A stretch of DNA of 43,692 bases from an uncultured Eubacteriales bacterium (GCA_900545085.1 UQXU01000006.1:1-43692); one strand, 5' to 3'. Shown: positions 1-8,449, counted from the first letter of the stretch. The notes: generated by a model not told the origin, from the sequence alone. Program-made: numbers and translations.

Positions 1-537
1 CGCCGCGCTTCGAGGTTTTTCTACTTGCAGCTCCGTATTCATGCGTTCCTGAATACATACGGCGAGCTTTTCGCCTTCTGCCGAGCCGGGAGCATAAAAA
101 ACCTGCGGTCCGCGAGCGTCGCTGTCAGTATGTTTATTTTGGTGTATACTAACCGTCACGTCCTGACCGCTGGTCTGTATTATCTCTCTGCGCTTTGCCA
201 TGTCGGATTTTTTGTCAGCCGCCACCGCTTCTTCTGTTTCGCGTGTCATAACCACGGTCATGCCGTATCCCTCCAGAGCCGTTTTCAGCTTTTCAGCTAT
301 TGAGAGGTTTATCTCCGCTTCTATCGTTCCCGACGAGCCTATTGCTCCTCCGTCCGAACCCCCATGCCCTGCGTCTATGACTACTCTCCTTCCGGAAAGA
401 GCAGGATACGCCGACGTCTGCAATATGTCCGTTCTCGTTTGGATCAGTATCAGCACGATTATTGCCGCAATGATCATCACAGCGACAACGAGCAATTTTC
501 TTCTCTCTATTATTCTATCAAGCTTTTCGTTACTCAT
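1..537 (-). CDS. cwlD: N-acetylmuramoyl-L-alanine amidase, CwlD-like (3' part beyond window)
   Basis: Zn-dependent Amidase_3 family enzyme that cleaves the amide bond between MurNAc and the stem peptide. CwlD members act in making spore-cortex muramic lactam. The start ATG (535-537 on the plus strand) is preceded by a strong AAGGAGG site 5-6 bases away. The 179 residues visible show a short cytoplasmic N-terminus, one hydrophobic anchor (about residues 15-32), then VVIDAGHGGSDGGA with the first zinc histidine, a glutamate in the GTIEAEINLS motif, VVMTR, and VSIHQNKHTDS with the second metal histidine region. The C-terminal half lies left of base 1. The gene follows tsaD on the same strand with repeat copy D between them. 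CwlD is the best match by size and anchor, but another cell-wall amidase cannot be excluded. Confidence 0.85.
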   Translation of the reverse strand, partial: MSNEKLDRIIERRKLLVVAVMIIAAIIVLILIQTRTDILQTSAYPALSGRRVVIDAGHGGSDGGAIGSSGTIEAEINLSIAEKLKTALEGYGMTVVMTRETEEAVAADKKSDMAKRREIIQTSGQDVTVSIHQNKHTDSDARGPQVFYAPGSAEGEKLAVCIQERMNTELQVEKPRSAA

Positions 538-630
538 ACAGCAACCTCCTTATTTATGGAGTGATGTTATTAGAAATGAAAAACTGTATTAATCAATAAA
601 CACCCGCACGTGCGCAGTTTTTTCCGCGCT

Positions 631-658
631 TTCATAAGGGGCGCTGCCCCGTCATTTA
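631..658 (+). repeat. Dispersed hairpin repeat, copy D (module 1 only)
   Basis: This is the TTCATAAGGGGC...GCCCCGTCATT core of the repeat family, with a GGGGC/GCCCC stem. It lies in the 167-base gap between tsaD and cwlD. Modules 2-4 and the terminal motif are absent. No other feature is seen in this gap. Confidence 0.7.
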
Positions 659-704
659 TAAATATATGCCTCTTATATGTCTTACTTGACATAATTTGCA
701 TTTA

Positions 705-1757
705 TTAAAATAAAAGAGCAGGGTCTGCGTTCAGATCCAATTTCGCTGCTCCGCGGTGCATTGCATAGTATGCCGCCGCGCCTATCATCGCCGCATTGTC
801 AGTGCAGTATTTCAAATCGGGCAAATACATTTCTATGCCTTCTCTCCCCGCGCGCATTTCTACCGACTCTCGCAGAGCGGCATTCGCGCATACTCCGCCT
901 GCCAGGGCGATTGTCTTGTCTCCGCCTGCCTCAGCGGCACGGAAAATATTGTCCGTGAGCACGTCCACTACCGCCTTCTGAAAGCTCGCCGCAACGTCGG
1001 CTTTTGGTATCTCGTCGCCCTTCTGCTCCAGATTGTGTATAAGGTTGATAACCGCCGTTTTTATACCGCTGAACGAAAAATCAAAATGAGATTCTCCTTT
1101 AAAGCTGCGCGGCAATGTAAAAGCCTCGGCGTTCCCCTCTTTGGCTAATTTGGATATGTTCGGTCCGCCCGGATAGCTGAGCCCCAGCACACGTGCCACT
1201 TTGTCAAAAGCTTCTCCCGCCGCGTCGTCTCGCGTCTCGCCTATCAGCTCATATTCGCCGTAATCCGCAACACGAACTATCTGAGTATGACCTCCGGAAG
1301 CCACAAGACAAAGAAAAGGCGGTTTTAAATCAGCATGAGTGATATAGCCTGCGCTTATGTGCCCGTCCATATGGTTGACAGGTATCAGAGGCTTCTTTAG
1401 CGCGAACGCAAGAGCTTTCGCATAAGCAACACCTGTCAAAAGCGCGCCGACGAGCCCCGGCCCCTGGGTTACAGCCAGCGCGTCCACATCCTCCAGCTTC
1501 ATCCCCGCCTGCGAAAGAGCTTCATCCACTACAAACGGCAGCTTTTCAACGTGATTTCTCGACGCCAGCTCAGGAACTACCCCTCCGTACTCTCTATGTA
1601 CAGGTATTTGAGAATATATAGAACTGCCGAGAACCTCTCTCCCGTTTCTGACCACAGCCGCAGCCGTCTCGTCGCAGCTCGTCTCTATCGCAAGTATGAC
1701 GGCATTTCCTCCTGCCATTTTTTTCAGCGCAGCCTGCGCCATTTCATTGTATTGCAT
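705..1757 (-). CDS. tsaD: tRNA N6-threonylcarbamoyladenosine transferase TsaD
   Basis: Catalytic Kae1/Qri7/TsaD subunit that transfers the threonylcarbamoyl group to A37 of ANN-decoding tRNAs, acting with TsaB and TsaE in the cytoplasm. The 350-residue product opens its ASKHA fold with [16 protein letters not shown] (residues 20-36). It carries the metal-binding pair H129 and H133 in HMDGH, the LVASGGHTQ nucleotide loop, and a C-terminal [12 protein letters not shown] motif. An ATG at 1757 with AAGGA six bases upstream sets the start. This gives about 18 residues before the usual N-terminus; an internal ATG has no ribosome site. It lies ten bases after the Lit-like gene and is probably cotranscribed with it and the cyclase. 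TsaB and TsaE are not in the window. Confidence 0.96.
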   Translation of the reverse strand: MQYNEMAQAALKKMAGGNAVILAIETSCDETAAAVVRNGREVLGSSIYSQIPVHREYGGVVPELASRNHVEKLPFVVDEALSQAGMKLEDVDALAVTQGPGLVGALLTGVAYAKALAFALKKPLIPVNHMDGHISAGYITHADLKPPFLCLVASGGHTQIVRVADYGEYELIGETRDDAAGEAFDKVARVLGLSYPGGPNISKLAKEGNAEAFTLPRSFKGESHFDFSFSGIKTAVINLIHNLEQKGDEIPKADVAASFQKAVVDVLTDNIFRAAEAGGDKTIALAGGVCANAALRESVEMRAGREGIEMYLPDLKYCTDNAAMIGAAAYYAMHRGAAKLDLNADPALLF

Positions 1758-1766
1758 ATCTATTCC

Positions 1767-2480
1767 TTATTCATGATTAATTGCGGATAGCTTTTCCTTC
1801 CGCGCCAATCTAAACCTGAGCAGCACAGCCGCCGCTAATACGACGAGCATTGAGCCGCCGCCTATAAACACCACGCGCATTACAAGATCAAAGAAAAACG
1901 TCTCCGGCACCATTCTAATCATCATGTCCGTCTCCGGATTCAGCAGCCATAAATCGTTGGAAAAGAACACATGATGGAAATTTGTCCAGAATGTCGTAAA
2001 ATCGCTCGCCGCCAGAACGGCTAAAACGGCAAACGCGGCGAAAAACACCGCATTTCCTATAATATATCCGCTTACAGCCTGCCGCAAACGCTTAAATACG
2101 AAAATCTCTAAAAGCAGAATTATTACAGCCAGCGCTGCACATATTCTTCCGACAGTCAGCGCGCCCAGGTATAAATTCTTTACGTCTACCATGTGTTCTT
2201 TCTCTCTGTCGTTAAAAAGCTGCCTTTCTTCGCCCGAGAGTGTCACCGATATATCCAGATCATCCTCGCTGTCTTCTATATATGCGAGCCAATGCTCTGT
2301 CGCTCTCTCCAAGTCTGAATCTGAAATATCAAGATACGCTGCCGTTCCGTTTTTTTCGTATTCATATTTAAAAAAGCCTCTGCTCATGCACAGGGCGCAA
2401 ATTACACACAATATCACTCCTATGACAAACAAAAATCCCGCCGCCGTAGAAATTCCTTTGTGCAGTTTATTTCCCTTCAT
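1767..2480 (-). CDS. Lit-like lipoprotein intramolecular transacylase (TIGR01906/DUF1461 family)
   Basis: A 237-residue polytopic membrane protein with about four hydrophobic segments (roughly residues 12-32, 105-128, 138-158, 200-224) and a soluble extracytoplasmic stretch after the first. It has the family signatures FNDREKEHMVDVKNLY and FTTFWTNFHHVFFSNDLW plus LLNPETDMMIRM. Members of this family include Lit, which moves an acyl chain within the lipoprotein N-terminus to give the lyso-form and lowers TLR2 recognition. The histidines in EHM and FHH fit the positions reported as catalytic; that match is from memory of the family. The start overlaps the end of the cyclase gene by 14 bases, so the two are translationally linked. 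The family match is firm; the enzymatic role is inferred. Confidence 0.75.
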   Translation of the reverse strand: MKGNKLHKGISTAAGFLFVIGVILCVICALCMSRGFFKYEYEKNGTAAYLDISDSDLERATEHWLAYIEDSEDDLDISVTLSGEERQLFNDREKEHMVDVKNLYLGALTVGRICAALAVIILLLEIFVFKRLRQAVSGYIIGNAVFFAAFAVLAVLAASDFTTFWTNFHHVFFSNDLWLLNPETDMMIRMVPETFFFDLVMRVVFIGGGSMLVVLAAAVLLRFRLARKEKLSAINHE

Positions 2481-3009
2481 CGCAGCTCCATTCTATTAGG
2501 CACGCGCGAATAGGGCTCCCATCCACCTTCATTTTGAGAGGCAGACCGACATAAAAATATTTTCCGTTAGGTACTTTTTCAAGCTTTAATGATTCAACTA
2601 TAATACAGCCGCTTCTCAGAAGTATCTTATGAACCTCGTCGCAGCCTATGGACTGCTCGCTGGTGCCTATAAGCCTCATCTTAGAATCCGCCAAACGCAT
2701 TGCCTCGCCCTTGTTGACCTTCCCGCGAATCAGGAGTCTGGAAAAATCATAGTCAAACTGTTCTACATTATCACAGAGTATACAATCCCCGATAAAATTG
2801 TTAAGCGGTATGTCAGATACGTCATCTGTATTTTCCAGCATATGCGACGGCGCGTCTATATGCGTGCCTGCATGTGTTCCCATTGTGATTTTGTGAAGCA
2901 AAAATCCGTCGTCCTGTACCGTATGCCACGCCTCTTTAACAAACTTCGGATCGCTCGCATATACTATCGTTTCCTCATCTAAATCTAAAGTAATATCGTA
3001 TAGCTTCAT
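2467..3009 (-). CDS. Cyclase family / kynurenine formamidase-like metal hydrolase
   Basis: A small protein of about 180 residues with the family metal motif HAGTHIDAPSH (near residues 48-58), as in kynurenine formamidases and other cyclase-family amide hydrolases (PF04199). The substrate cannot be told from the sequence. The ATG at 3009 is used here. A TTG at 3018 has a GGAG seven bases upstream and would add three residues, so the start is uncertain. It is the first gene of a leftward operon (cyclase, Lit-like, tsaD) driven by a strong promoter at 3077-3105. No tryptophan-degradation genes are nearby, so kynurenine formamidase in the strict sense is unlikely. Confidence 0.85.
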   Translation of the reverse strand: MKLYDITLDLDEETIVYASDPKFVKEAWHTVQDDGFLLHKITMGTHAGTHIDAPSHMLENTDDVSDIPLNNFIGDCILCDNVEQFDYDFSRLLIRGKVNKGEAMRLADSKMRLIGTSEQSIGCDEVHKILLRSGCIIVESLKLEKVPNGKYFYVGLPLKMKVDGSPIRACLIEWSCDEGK

Positions 3010-3076
3010 TAGATTCAATACCTATCTCCATTTGAGTCCGCGCACTCATTCAGGAATGCCGCAGCTATTTGGGAAT

Positions 3077-3105
3077 ATTATAACTTTTTTTTGTGTATAT
3101 TTCAA
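3077..3105 (-). promoter_or_regulatory. Sigma-A type promoter of the cyclase-lit-tsaD operon
   Basis: On the minus strand, TTGAAA (3105-3100) and TATAAT (3082-3077) are separated by exactly 17 bases that include an A8 run. It lies about 70 bases upstream of the cyclase start, with nothing else between. Confidence 0.75.
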
Positions 3106-3157
3106 GTATCCCTCGCAAAGTAATAAGTATATTCCAGGTTAATCAGTTGCTGCTTTA

Positions 3158-3240
3158 CGAGAGGCAACGCCCCTTTAGGTCTTCAGCAGCGGTGCAATCC
3201 ACCGCCTATAGAAGCGGGGGACATCTGTTCACGTTTATAA
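3158..3240 (+). repeat. Dispersed hairpin repeat, copy F (5' truncated, rearranged)
   Basis: Starts at the GAGAGGC of module 2 (degenerate), runs through CTTCAGC, then skips to the right half of module 4 (CCTATAGAAGCGGGGGACATC) and the terminal TGTTCACG-TTTATAA motif. Although the original arms of modules 3 and 4 are partly deleted, the junction forms a new small stem, GCGGTG/CACCGC. The copy sits just past the terminator of the tRNA cluster. Confidence 0.75.
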
Positions 3241-3244
3241 AAAA

Positions 3245-3280
3245 ATAAACAAAAAAGACTGCTATCTCTAGCAGTCTTTC
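3245..3280 (-). terminator. Rho-independent terminator of the tRNA cluster
   Basis: A perfect 9-bp stem, AAAGACTGC / GCAGTCTTT (3254-3262 with 3271-3279), with an 8-base loop. On the minus strand it is followed by a T-rich run. It lies directly after tRNA-Lys. Confidence 0.85.
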
Positions 3281-3356
3281 TGGTGGGTCTTCGGGGACTC
3301 GAACCCCGGACACCCTGATTAAGAGTCAGGTGCTCTACCAACTGAGCTAAAAACCC
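3281..3356 (-). tRNA. tRNA-Lys (CTT)
   Basis: Cloverleaf read on the minus strand: acceptor GGGTTTT pairs with AAGACCC (one G-U). The anticodon loop CTCTTAA gives anticodon CTT for AAG, the T loop is GGTTCGAGTCC, and CCA is encoded. It is the last of four tRNAs. Confidence 0.96.
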
Positions 3357-3364
3357 ACAGATGC

Positions 3365-3438
<74 letters not shown>

Positions 3439-3451
3439 AGCCTCTCGATAA

Positions 3452-3526
3452 TGGAGCGGAAGACGAGATTCGAACTCGCGACATTCGCCTTGGCAAGGCG
3501 ACGCTCTACCACTGAGCCACTCCCGC
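3452..3526 (-). tRNA. tRNA-Gly (GCC)
   Basis: Acceptor GCGGGAG pairs with CTTCCGC (one G-U). The anticodon loop TTGCCAA gives GCC (GGC/GGU codons), and CCA is encoded. This is the second glycine isoacceptor in the cluster. Confidence 0.96.
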
Positions 3527-3535
3527 ATGTCCTAT

Positions 3536-3619
3536 TGGTGCGGGCGAAAGGACTCGAACCTTCACGCCTCGGGCACTAGATCCTAAGTCTAGCGCGTCTG
3601 CCAATTCCGCCACGCCCGC
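3536..3619 (-). tRNA. tRNA-Leu (TAG)
   Basis: Class II tRNA of 84 bases with a long variable arm (TGCCCGAGGCGT). Acceptor GCGGGCG pairs with CGCCCGC, the anticodon loop CTTAGGA gives TAG, and CCA is encoded. It is first in the leftward cluster. Confidence 0.96.
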
Positions 3620-3765
3620 AACTTCGCACCGTGCTGCGCTTTCCTTCTTTCGAAGTCCCGCCGCAAGCAACGATATTATTTTATCGCACGGCAACTATTT
3701 TGTCAACCCTTTTTTTAAAAAAATATCTCTTTTTTTTGTTCGGATTTTTTCTGTAAAACACATAA

Positions 3766-3797
3766 AAGAGACCGTTCTCCCTACAGAACGGTCCCTT
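3766..3797 (-). terminator. Terminator after htrA
   Basis: Stem GACCGTTCT / AGAACGGTC (3770-3778 with 3785-3793). On the minus strand a CTCTTTT stretch follows. It separates htrA from the tRNA cluster. Confidence 0.75.
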
Positions 3798-3833
3798 TCA
3801 TAAAGAGGAATCTATGAAAATGTAAGAAACTGC

Positions 3834-5114
3834 TTAATTACTGCTGGTCTGCGTCTGAACCGCTTCCTGAAGCGTCAGAGTCCCGGTATACGTTTTTCCT
3901 GTGGAGGATCGGGTGAACTCTATTGTTACTTCTGTACCCGGAGCTTTGTTCTTGAGCGCATCCTTCAGGTCGGTTTCGCTCTCTATAGTATTTCCATCCA
4001 CGCTGGTTATTATATCCCCCGCCTGCAGATCTCCCGGATTGGGATTAGTCACTTCGTATACGTATATACCTGCCGCAGGGAGGTTATTGTATTTTGCCGT
4101 AAACTCGTCTATTATTGCACAGTTCACGCCCAAAGCGCCTCTGTCTTTAACATATCCATAATCTATTAAGTTGTTAATAATAGGCAAAGCTTCTTCTGTA
4201 GTTATGGCAAATCCCATATTCTCATATCCGTCCGCAGCGTATTTCGCCGAACTGATACCTACTACCTGACCGCTCATATTCACCAGCGCACCGCCGGAAT
4301 TGCCCGGGTTTATAGTAGCGTCTGTCTGAATTGCATTGAGTGTATAACTGTCCTCGTATTGAAGCGGTCTGTTCACCGCGGATACAATGCCCTGCGTTAC
4401 GGAGCTGTCGAACTGAAGTCCGCCCGGATTTCCTACGCACATCACCGTCTCGCCTACTTGCAGTTCTGAAGAATCTCCTATTTCCGCCGCTGTCAAACCG
4501 GTCGCCTCAATTTTGAGAACCGCCAAATCAGTGCTGGAGTCCGTTCCTACCACCTTTGCTTCATAAGTCTGATCATCAGACAGTATTACTTTAATCACGT
4601 CTGCATCAGCTATTACATGAGCATTAGTTACAATATAACCATCATTGCGAATTATTATACCCGAGCCCTCGGAGTAAAGCTGTACAGAACTGTCGCTGCC
4701 GGAAATCTCGCTGCTGTTGCTCATTCCCATATTCCTTCCGAAACCGTTCTGTTCAGATACGGATACATAAGTTTGAATGCACACTACAGAAGGAATAACT
4801 TTAGACGCTACTTCTACAGAGCTAAGTTCTGTCGTGCCTTCCTTGCTCGTCGCTGTCAGGCTTCCGCTGTCGCTGCTTTGCGAGGTGTCCGACTGCTGAG
4901 CTTCCTGCGACGTCTGAGCCGATTGCACTGCTCCGACTGTGTTCTTATCCCCCACAGCCGAGGCGTAAACCCAGATGCTGCTGCCGCTTATCGCAGCGAC
5001 CGCCAGGACACATGCCACCGCCTTAAACCAAAATCTATTCTTTTTAGGCTTTCGGGGAGAGCTGTCGTATTCCCCGCCTGTATTGTAATAATTTCCGTTA
5101 TTTGAGTAATTCAT
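3834..5114 (-). CDS. htrA: HtrA/DegP-like membrane-anchored serine protease with PDZ domain
   Basis: Envelope quality-control protease of the S1C family. Counting from the ATG at 5114 (426 residues, upstream AAGGATGG), the order is: a Gly/Asn/Tyr-rich cytoplasmic tail with a basic RKPKKNR patch, one membrane anchor (about 29-51), a Ser/Gln-rich linker (60-100), a trypsin-like domain, and one PDZ domain (about 320-410). The triad is H166 (TNAHV), D196 (STDLAVL) and S273 (GNSGGAL). The longer open frame to 5204 would add 30 residues without a good ribosome site. It is monocistronic, with a TATAAT at 5139-5144 on the minus strand and a terminator after it. No CssRS-type two-component system lies nearby. 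Confidence 0.95.
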   Translation of the reverse strand: MNYSNNGNYYNTGGEYDSSPRKPKKNRFWFKAVACVLAVAAISGSSIWVYASAVGDKNTVGAVQSAQTSQEAQQSDTSQSSDSGSLTATSKEGTTELSSVEVASKVIPSVVCIQTYVSVSEQNGFGRNMGMSNSSEISGSDSSVQLYSEGSGIIIRNDGYIVTNAHVIADADVIKVILSDDQTYEAKVVGTDSSTDLAVLKIEATGLTAAEIGDSSELQVGETVMCVGNPGGLQFDSSVTQGIVSAVNRPLQYEDSYTLNAIQTDATINPGNSGGALVNMSGQVVGISSAKYAADGYENMGFAITTEEALPIINNLIDYGYVKDRGALGVNCAIIDEFTAKYNNLPAAGIYVYEVTNPNPGDLQAGDIITSVDGNTIESETDLKDALKNKAPGTEVTIEFTRSSTGKTYTGTLTLQEAVQTQTSSN

Positions 5115-5265
5115 TCTAAACACCATCCTTGCTTTGTGATTATATTGTAATAAACCACTGTGAAAACACCATGAGCGATTATCGAACGTCCTTTGAAAAA
5201 TCACATAATCTAAGTGTATAAACTTAATCCGTACTTAATCACTATTAGTTTGACCTATTTAAGCA

Positions 5266-5304
5266 AAAAGAATGCGCGCAAGAGTTTAAACTCCTGCGCG
5301 CATT
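5266..5304 (-). terminator. Terminator after the VanW gene
   Basis: Long near-perfect hairpin: AATGCGCGCA (5271-5280) pairs with TGCGCGCATT (5295-5304), and the interior GAGTTTAAACTC is itself self-complementary. On the minus strand it runs into CTTTTTGC. Because of its symmetry it could also act on rightward transcription. Confidence 0.8.
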
Positions 5305-5332
5305 TTTCTATTAATAACTCTGAATTTAAATA

Positions 5333-6730
5333 TTAGTTATACGGTCTGTATGTAGATCTGTCCAGCTTCTCAGATTTAACCTTTTCCCCGTCTTTATAAT
5401 AAATTTTATAAGACTGATATGTCATTTTGCCTGATGAGCTGGTACCCACATAAGAGCTCGACAGCTTTATTTCGTCATACTCGTCTGTATCGAAGGGCGG
5501 CCCGTATATCGTAACCGTAAGCTTGCTGCCGTCCGCCGAAGCTTTTATCAGCACAGGCTTATCTGTGTCATTCTTCCAAGTGAAGTCAATGGTTCCCGTG
5601 TTTATTGTCGCATCCAAGCCGGGGTCTACATAGTGAACCTTGCTTGAATGATTCTGACGATGGACTATCTCAAGATCCGACTTGACTACTGCATTGTACA
5701 ACGTGGTCGAAACCTGGCATACTCCGCCGCCTGCCTGCTGCTCTGTGCTTCCGCGTACTATAGCCGCGGCAGATTTCCAACCGTTGCTGTATGTGCGGTC
5801 TCCTATAGTGTCGTTCATAGAGAATGTCTCCCCCGGCTCTACAACTACGCCGTTTATCTTCTCCGCAGCTTTTTTTACATTATACTTACGATTGCTTGTG
5901 GAGCCGCTGTAAGACGTCGTGCACGTGCCCATCTTTACATAAGTGCCCTTTATGTCAGACAATGTAAGCTCCGGCTGAGTAGTTTTCAGCTCGATTTTTA
6001 TATTGGAAAAGTCCCTGTTTTCTATACGCTCTTTTATCGTTTGCACAAAGGCTTCCTCGTCGAGCGACTTCCCGTCTTCTTCTTCTACGTATTCAATTCC
6101 ATCGTCGCCCAGTTTAATAGTAGCGTTTTTGGCTTTTACATTCACCTCATCTGCTATTTCTTCGGCTATATCTGCGAGCTTATCTTCATCAGCTTTCAGC
6201 GCAATATCGTAGTCTTTTCCATTTTCCTTGATCGCTGCGAGAGCCTCTTCCGCTTCTTCGTAAGTGCTCGCATGAGCCGCTGTCAAAGCCTCTTCCAGAA
6301 CTGCATCTAAATCCGCAGTAATTCCCATATTCTTCTTTGTGAGCTTTTTCTCGTAATCGTCAGCGTCGTATTCAGCAACAATTGTAACGTCGCCCACCAG
6401 TTCTGCATTTTGATCTTTAAGCTTTTCTTTTGCTTCTTCTACAGTCAATCCGCTGATATCCACTCCGCCTACAGATATACCTTCTACAAAAGTCTCGCTG
6501 GTCAAAATCGCATTGAGTTTTTCCATCTTCTGCCGCTGTTCTTCTGCACGAGCGTTCTTTGTGGTTATGACAAAAACGCTGACTGCAACCGCGAGCAGAA
6601 TTATCGCGCAAATAATAATAACTAATGTACTCTTCTTCTTTTTTGGCTGAGCCTCCTGCACTGCTACTTCTTCCTGTACTTCATTCTCTGTGTTATTCTG
6701 CTGCATATGCTTTCCCGTTCCCTGCTTCAC
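5333..6730 (-). CDS. VanW family protein with putative peptidoglycan-binding domain (YoaR-like)
   Basis: A 465-residue membrane-anchored envelope protein. A short acidic cytoplasmic tail and KKKK are followed by a single anchor (about 34-58), a PG_binding_4-like region (about 80-260, Lys/Glu-rich, including VEGISVGGVDISGLTVEEAKEKL), and a VanW domain (about 275-400) with ETFSMNDTIGDRT, GGGVCQVSTTLYNAV and HSSKVHYVDPGLDATI. The exact role of VanW proteins is unknown; those in vancomycin clusters are accessory, and there is no resistance gene here. GTG at 6730 has AAGGAAAAAGG upstream and is used. An ATG at 6706 would remove eight residues. It is transcribed alone, with its own terminator. Confidence 0.88.
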   Translation of the reverse strand: MKQGTGKHMQQNNTENEVQEEVAVQEAQPKKKKSTLVIIICAIILLAVAVSVFVITTKNARAEEQRQKMEKLNAILTSETFVEGISVGGVDISGLTVEEAKEKLKDQNAELVGDVTIVAEYDADDYEKKLTKKNMGITADLDAVLEEALTAAHASTYEEAEEALAAIKENGKDYDIALKADEDKLADIAEEIADEVNVKAKNATIKLGDDGIEYVEEEDGKSLDEEAFVQTIKERIENRDFSNIKIELKTTQPELTLSDIKGTYVKMGTCTTSYSGSTSNRKYNVKKAAEKINGVVVEPGETFSMNDTIGDRTYSNGWKSAAAIVRGSTEQQAGGGVCQVSTTLYNAVVKSDLEIVHRQNHSSKVHYVDPGLDATINTGTIDFTWKNDTDKPVLIKASADGSKLTVTIYGPPFDTDEYDEIKLSSSYVGTSSSGKMTYQSYKIYYKDGEKVKSEKLDRSTYRPYN

Positions 6731-6770
6731 TTTTCCTTTTTCCTTCTAACTCTCATTATATTATTTGTGT

Positions 6771-7718
6771 TCACAGCTCTACCCTGTTGAGCTTTCCGCC
6801 CTTCATCCATGACCTCAAGTTTTCAGCTACCGCATCCACAAGCCTCGACCTCGCTTCTATAGACGCCCAGGCTATATGCGGCGTAAAGACCGCCTTTTCA
6901 TGCGCTATGAGCCTGTCGTCAGCCTTCGGCGGTTCGTCAAAGTTGACGTCCGCGAGAAAAGCTGCCAGCTTCCCGCTGTCCAGAGCATCGCAAACAGCGT
7001 TATTATCTACGAGCGGTCCTCTGCCTGTATTTATTATAACCGCTCCATCCTTCATTTTTGCTATGTTTTCTCTGCAAATCAGATTTTTTGTCTGCTCTGT
7101 CAGCGGACAATTCAAGCTGATATAGTCAGCTCTCGAAAGTAAATCGTCCAGATCGGTCTGCTCTATATCCACGTTCTTTTTCGTACGCGAATAAGCCACT
7201 GTCTTCATTCCGAGCGCAGCAGCTATCCTCGCGGTCGCCTGACCTGTCTGCCCCAGCCCGATTACTCCGAGAGTCTTGCCCGCCAGCTCAATTATTGGAT
7301 AGTCCCAAAAGCAGTAATCCTTACTTTTGGACCATTTCCCCCCGCGCACACTCTGCGCATGCTCTACAACCCTATTCGTATAGCTCAGGAGCAGCGCAAT
7401 CGCCATTTGTGCTACAGAATCAGTAGAATATCCGGGAACATTTGTCACCGCTATTCCTCTCTCTTTTGCTAAAGATAAGTCCATTATGTTAGTTCCGGTC
7501 GAAATCAACCCTACATAACGTATGTTCGGACATGCATCCATTATCTCTCGCGTAATGGGCACTTTGTTGGTCAGCACTACCTCCGCATCCCCAATCCTCT
7601 CAATCGCCTGGGCCGCTGTCGATCTCGGGTAGACCGCAGTCTCCCCCAGCTTCTCCACTTCCTCCCAGCTAAGATCTCCCGGGTTTGTGGCGTGACCGTC
7701 CAAGATCACGATTTTCAT
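6771..7718 (-). CDS. NAD-dependent D-2-hydroxyacid dehydrogenase (glycerate/hydroxypyruvate-type)
   Basis: A 315-residue cytosolic oxidoreductase of the D-isomer 2-hydroxyacid dehydrogenase family. It has the dinucleotide-binding motif GVIGLGQTGQATA (about 151-163), the catalytic arginine in INTGRGPLVD, a glutamate in FDEPP, and the histidine in TPHIAWAS. The HIAWAS ending and overall length resemble glycerate dehydrogenase/hydroxypyruvate reductase more than D-lactate dehydrogenase or SerA. It lacks the ACT domain of the SerA encoded at 12035-13201. The start at 7718 follows GAGGTG, and a TATAAT at 7756-7761 (minus strand) lies upstream. The substrate is inferred. Confidence 0.88.
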   Translation of the reverse strand: MKIVILDGHATNPGDLSWEEVEKLGETAVYPRSTAAQAIERIGDAEVVLTNKVPITREIMDACPNIRYVGLISTGTNIMDLSLAKERGIAVTNVPGYSTDSVAQMAIALLLSYTNRVVEHAQSVRGGKWSKSKDYCFWDYPIIELAGKTLGVIGLGQTGQATARIAAALGMKTVAYSRTKKNVDIEQTDLDDLLSRADYISLNCPLTEQTKNLICRENIAKMKDGAVIINTGRGPLVDNNAVCDALDSGKLAAFLADVNFDEPPKADDRLIAHEKAVFTPHIAWASIEARSRLVDAVAENLRSWMKGGKLNRVEL

Positions 7719-7966
7719 TTAATTAAACACCTCAACAACTTAAAACTCTCTGCTTATTATACAGCTCAGGCACAACAAAATGCGCCCCAGCTGCAATGTC
7801 AGCAATTTAAACTTTAAAATCTTCCTTATATTAATTTTCTTATTATTTCACTCGTTTATAAATTTATAAATTAAACGATGTCAATCCTGATATTACTCTA
7901 AGCTCGTCTCACAGCTTCCTTTCAATTCGACGAGTATCAGTCTTTCTCTGTTCTGCCGCTGCAAAA

Positions 7967-8449
7967 TCAGCGGCTCTTATTTTTTATAGTATAAACGTCA
8001 AATGTGAATCTGACTCCATTTTCTTCCTTTAAATCACTTGAACCTGTCTTTACAAAGCCCGCCTCCGAAATATCCGGCATAAACACCTCTGCGCCAAAGT
8101 CCCCCTCGAGCTGAGTTATATACGCCGTGTCGCAATACGGCAACAGCTGTGAATATACCTGACCGCCGCCGATAACAAAAGCGTCGTCAATCCCCGCGAT
8201 ATTCATCAGCTCGTCTACGCTTCGGACTATCAAAACATCATCTCTGTTTAAAGTTTTAGAAAGCACGATATTCCTGCGCCCCGGCAAAGGCCTGCCTCCG
8301 GGGAAGGACTCCAAAGTTGCTCTTCCCATTATCACATCTCGGCCCAGCGTAACTTGTTTGAAATACCTGAGATCGGACGGCAAATGACAGAGCAGCCCTC
8401 CGTTTTTTCCTATTCCGCGCTTCTCATCCATCGCTGCTATAAGCTTCAT
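7967..8449 (-). CDS. folA: Dihydrofolate reductase
   Basis: Reduces dihydrofolate to tetrahydrofolate with NADPH, recycling the cofactor oxidised by ThyA encoded just upstream. It has 160 residues: LIAAMDEKRGIGKNG at the start, DLRYFK, VIMGRATLESFPGGRPLPGRRNIVLS and FVIGGGQVYSQLLP. Around residue 21 the family's usual Trp-(His/Asn) substrate-loop motif reads LLCHLP, with cysteine in place of tryptophan. The stop codon lies inside a GCCGCTG/CAGCGGC hairpin that lacks a T-run on this strand. It is 13 bases after thyA in one operon. Confidence 0.95.
   Translation of the reverse strand: MKLIAAMDEKRGIGKNGGLLCHLPSDLRYFKQVTLGRDVIMGRATLESFPGGRPLPGRRNIVLSKTLNRDDVLIVRSVDELMNIAGIDDAFVIGGGQVYSQLLPYCDTAYITQLEGDFGAEVFMPDISEAGFVKTGSSDLKEENGVRFTFDVYTIKNKSR

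Noticed and set aside
5115..5204. Longer HtrA start at 5204
   Set aside because: The added 30 residues contain no anchor or conserved sequence. The ATG at 5114 has an AAGGATGG site and places the membrane helix in the normal position.
7948..7970. Hairpin GCCGCTG/CAGCGGC at the folA stop codon as terminator
   Set aside because: The stem includes the folA stop codon, and on the minus strand it is followed by AGAACAGAG, not a T-run. The T-rich side is on the plus strand where no gene ends.
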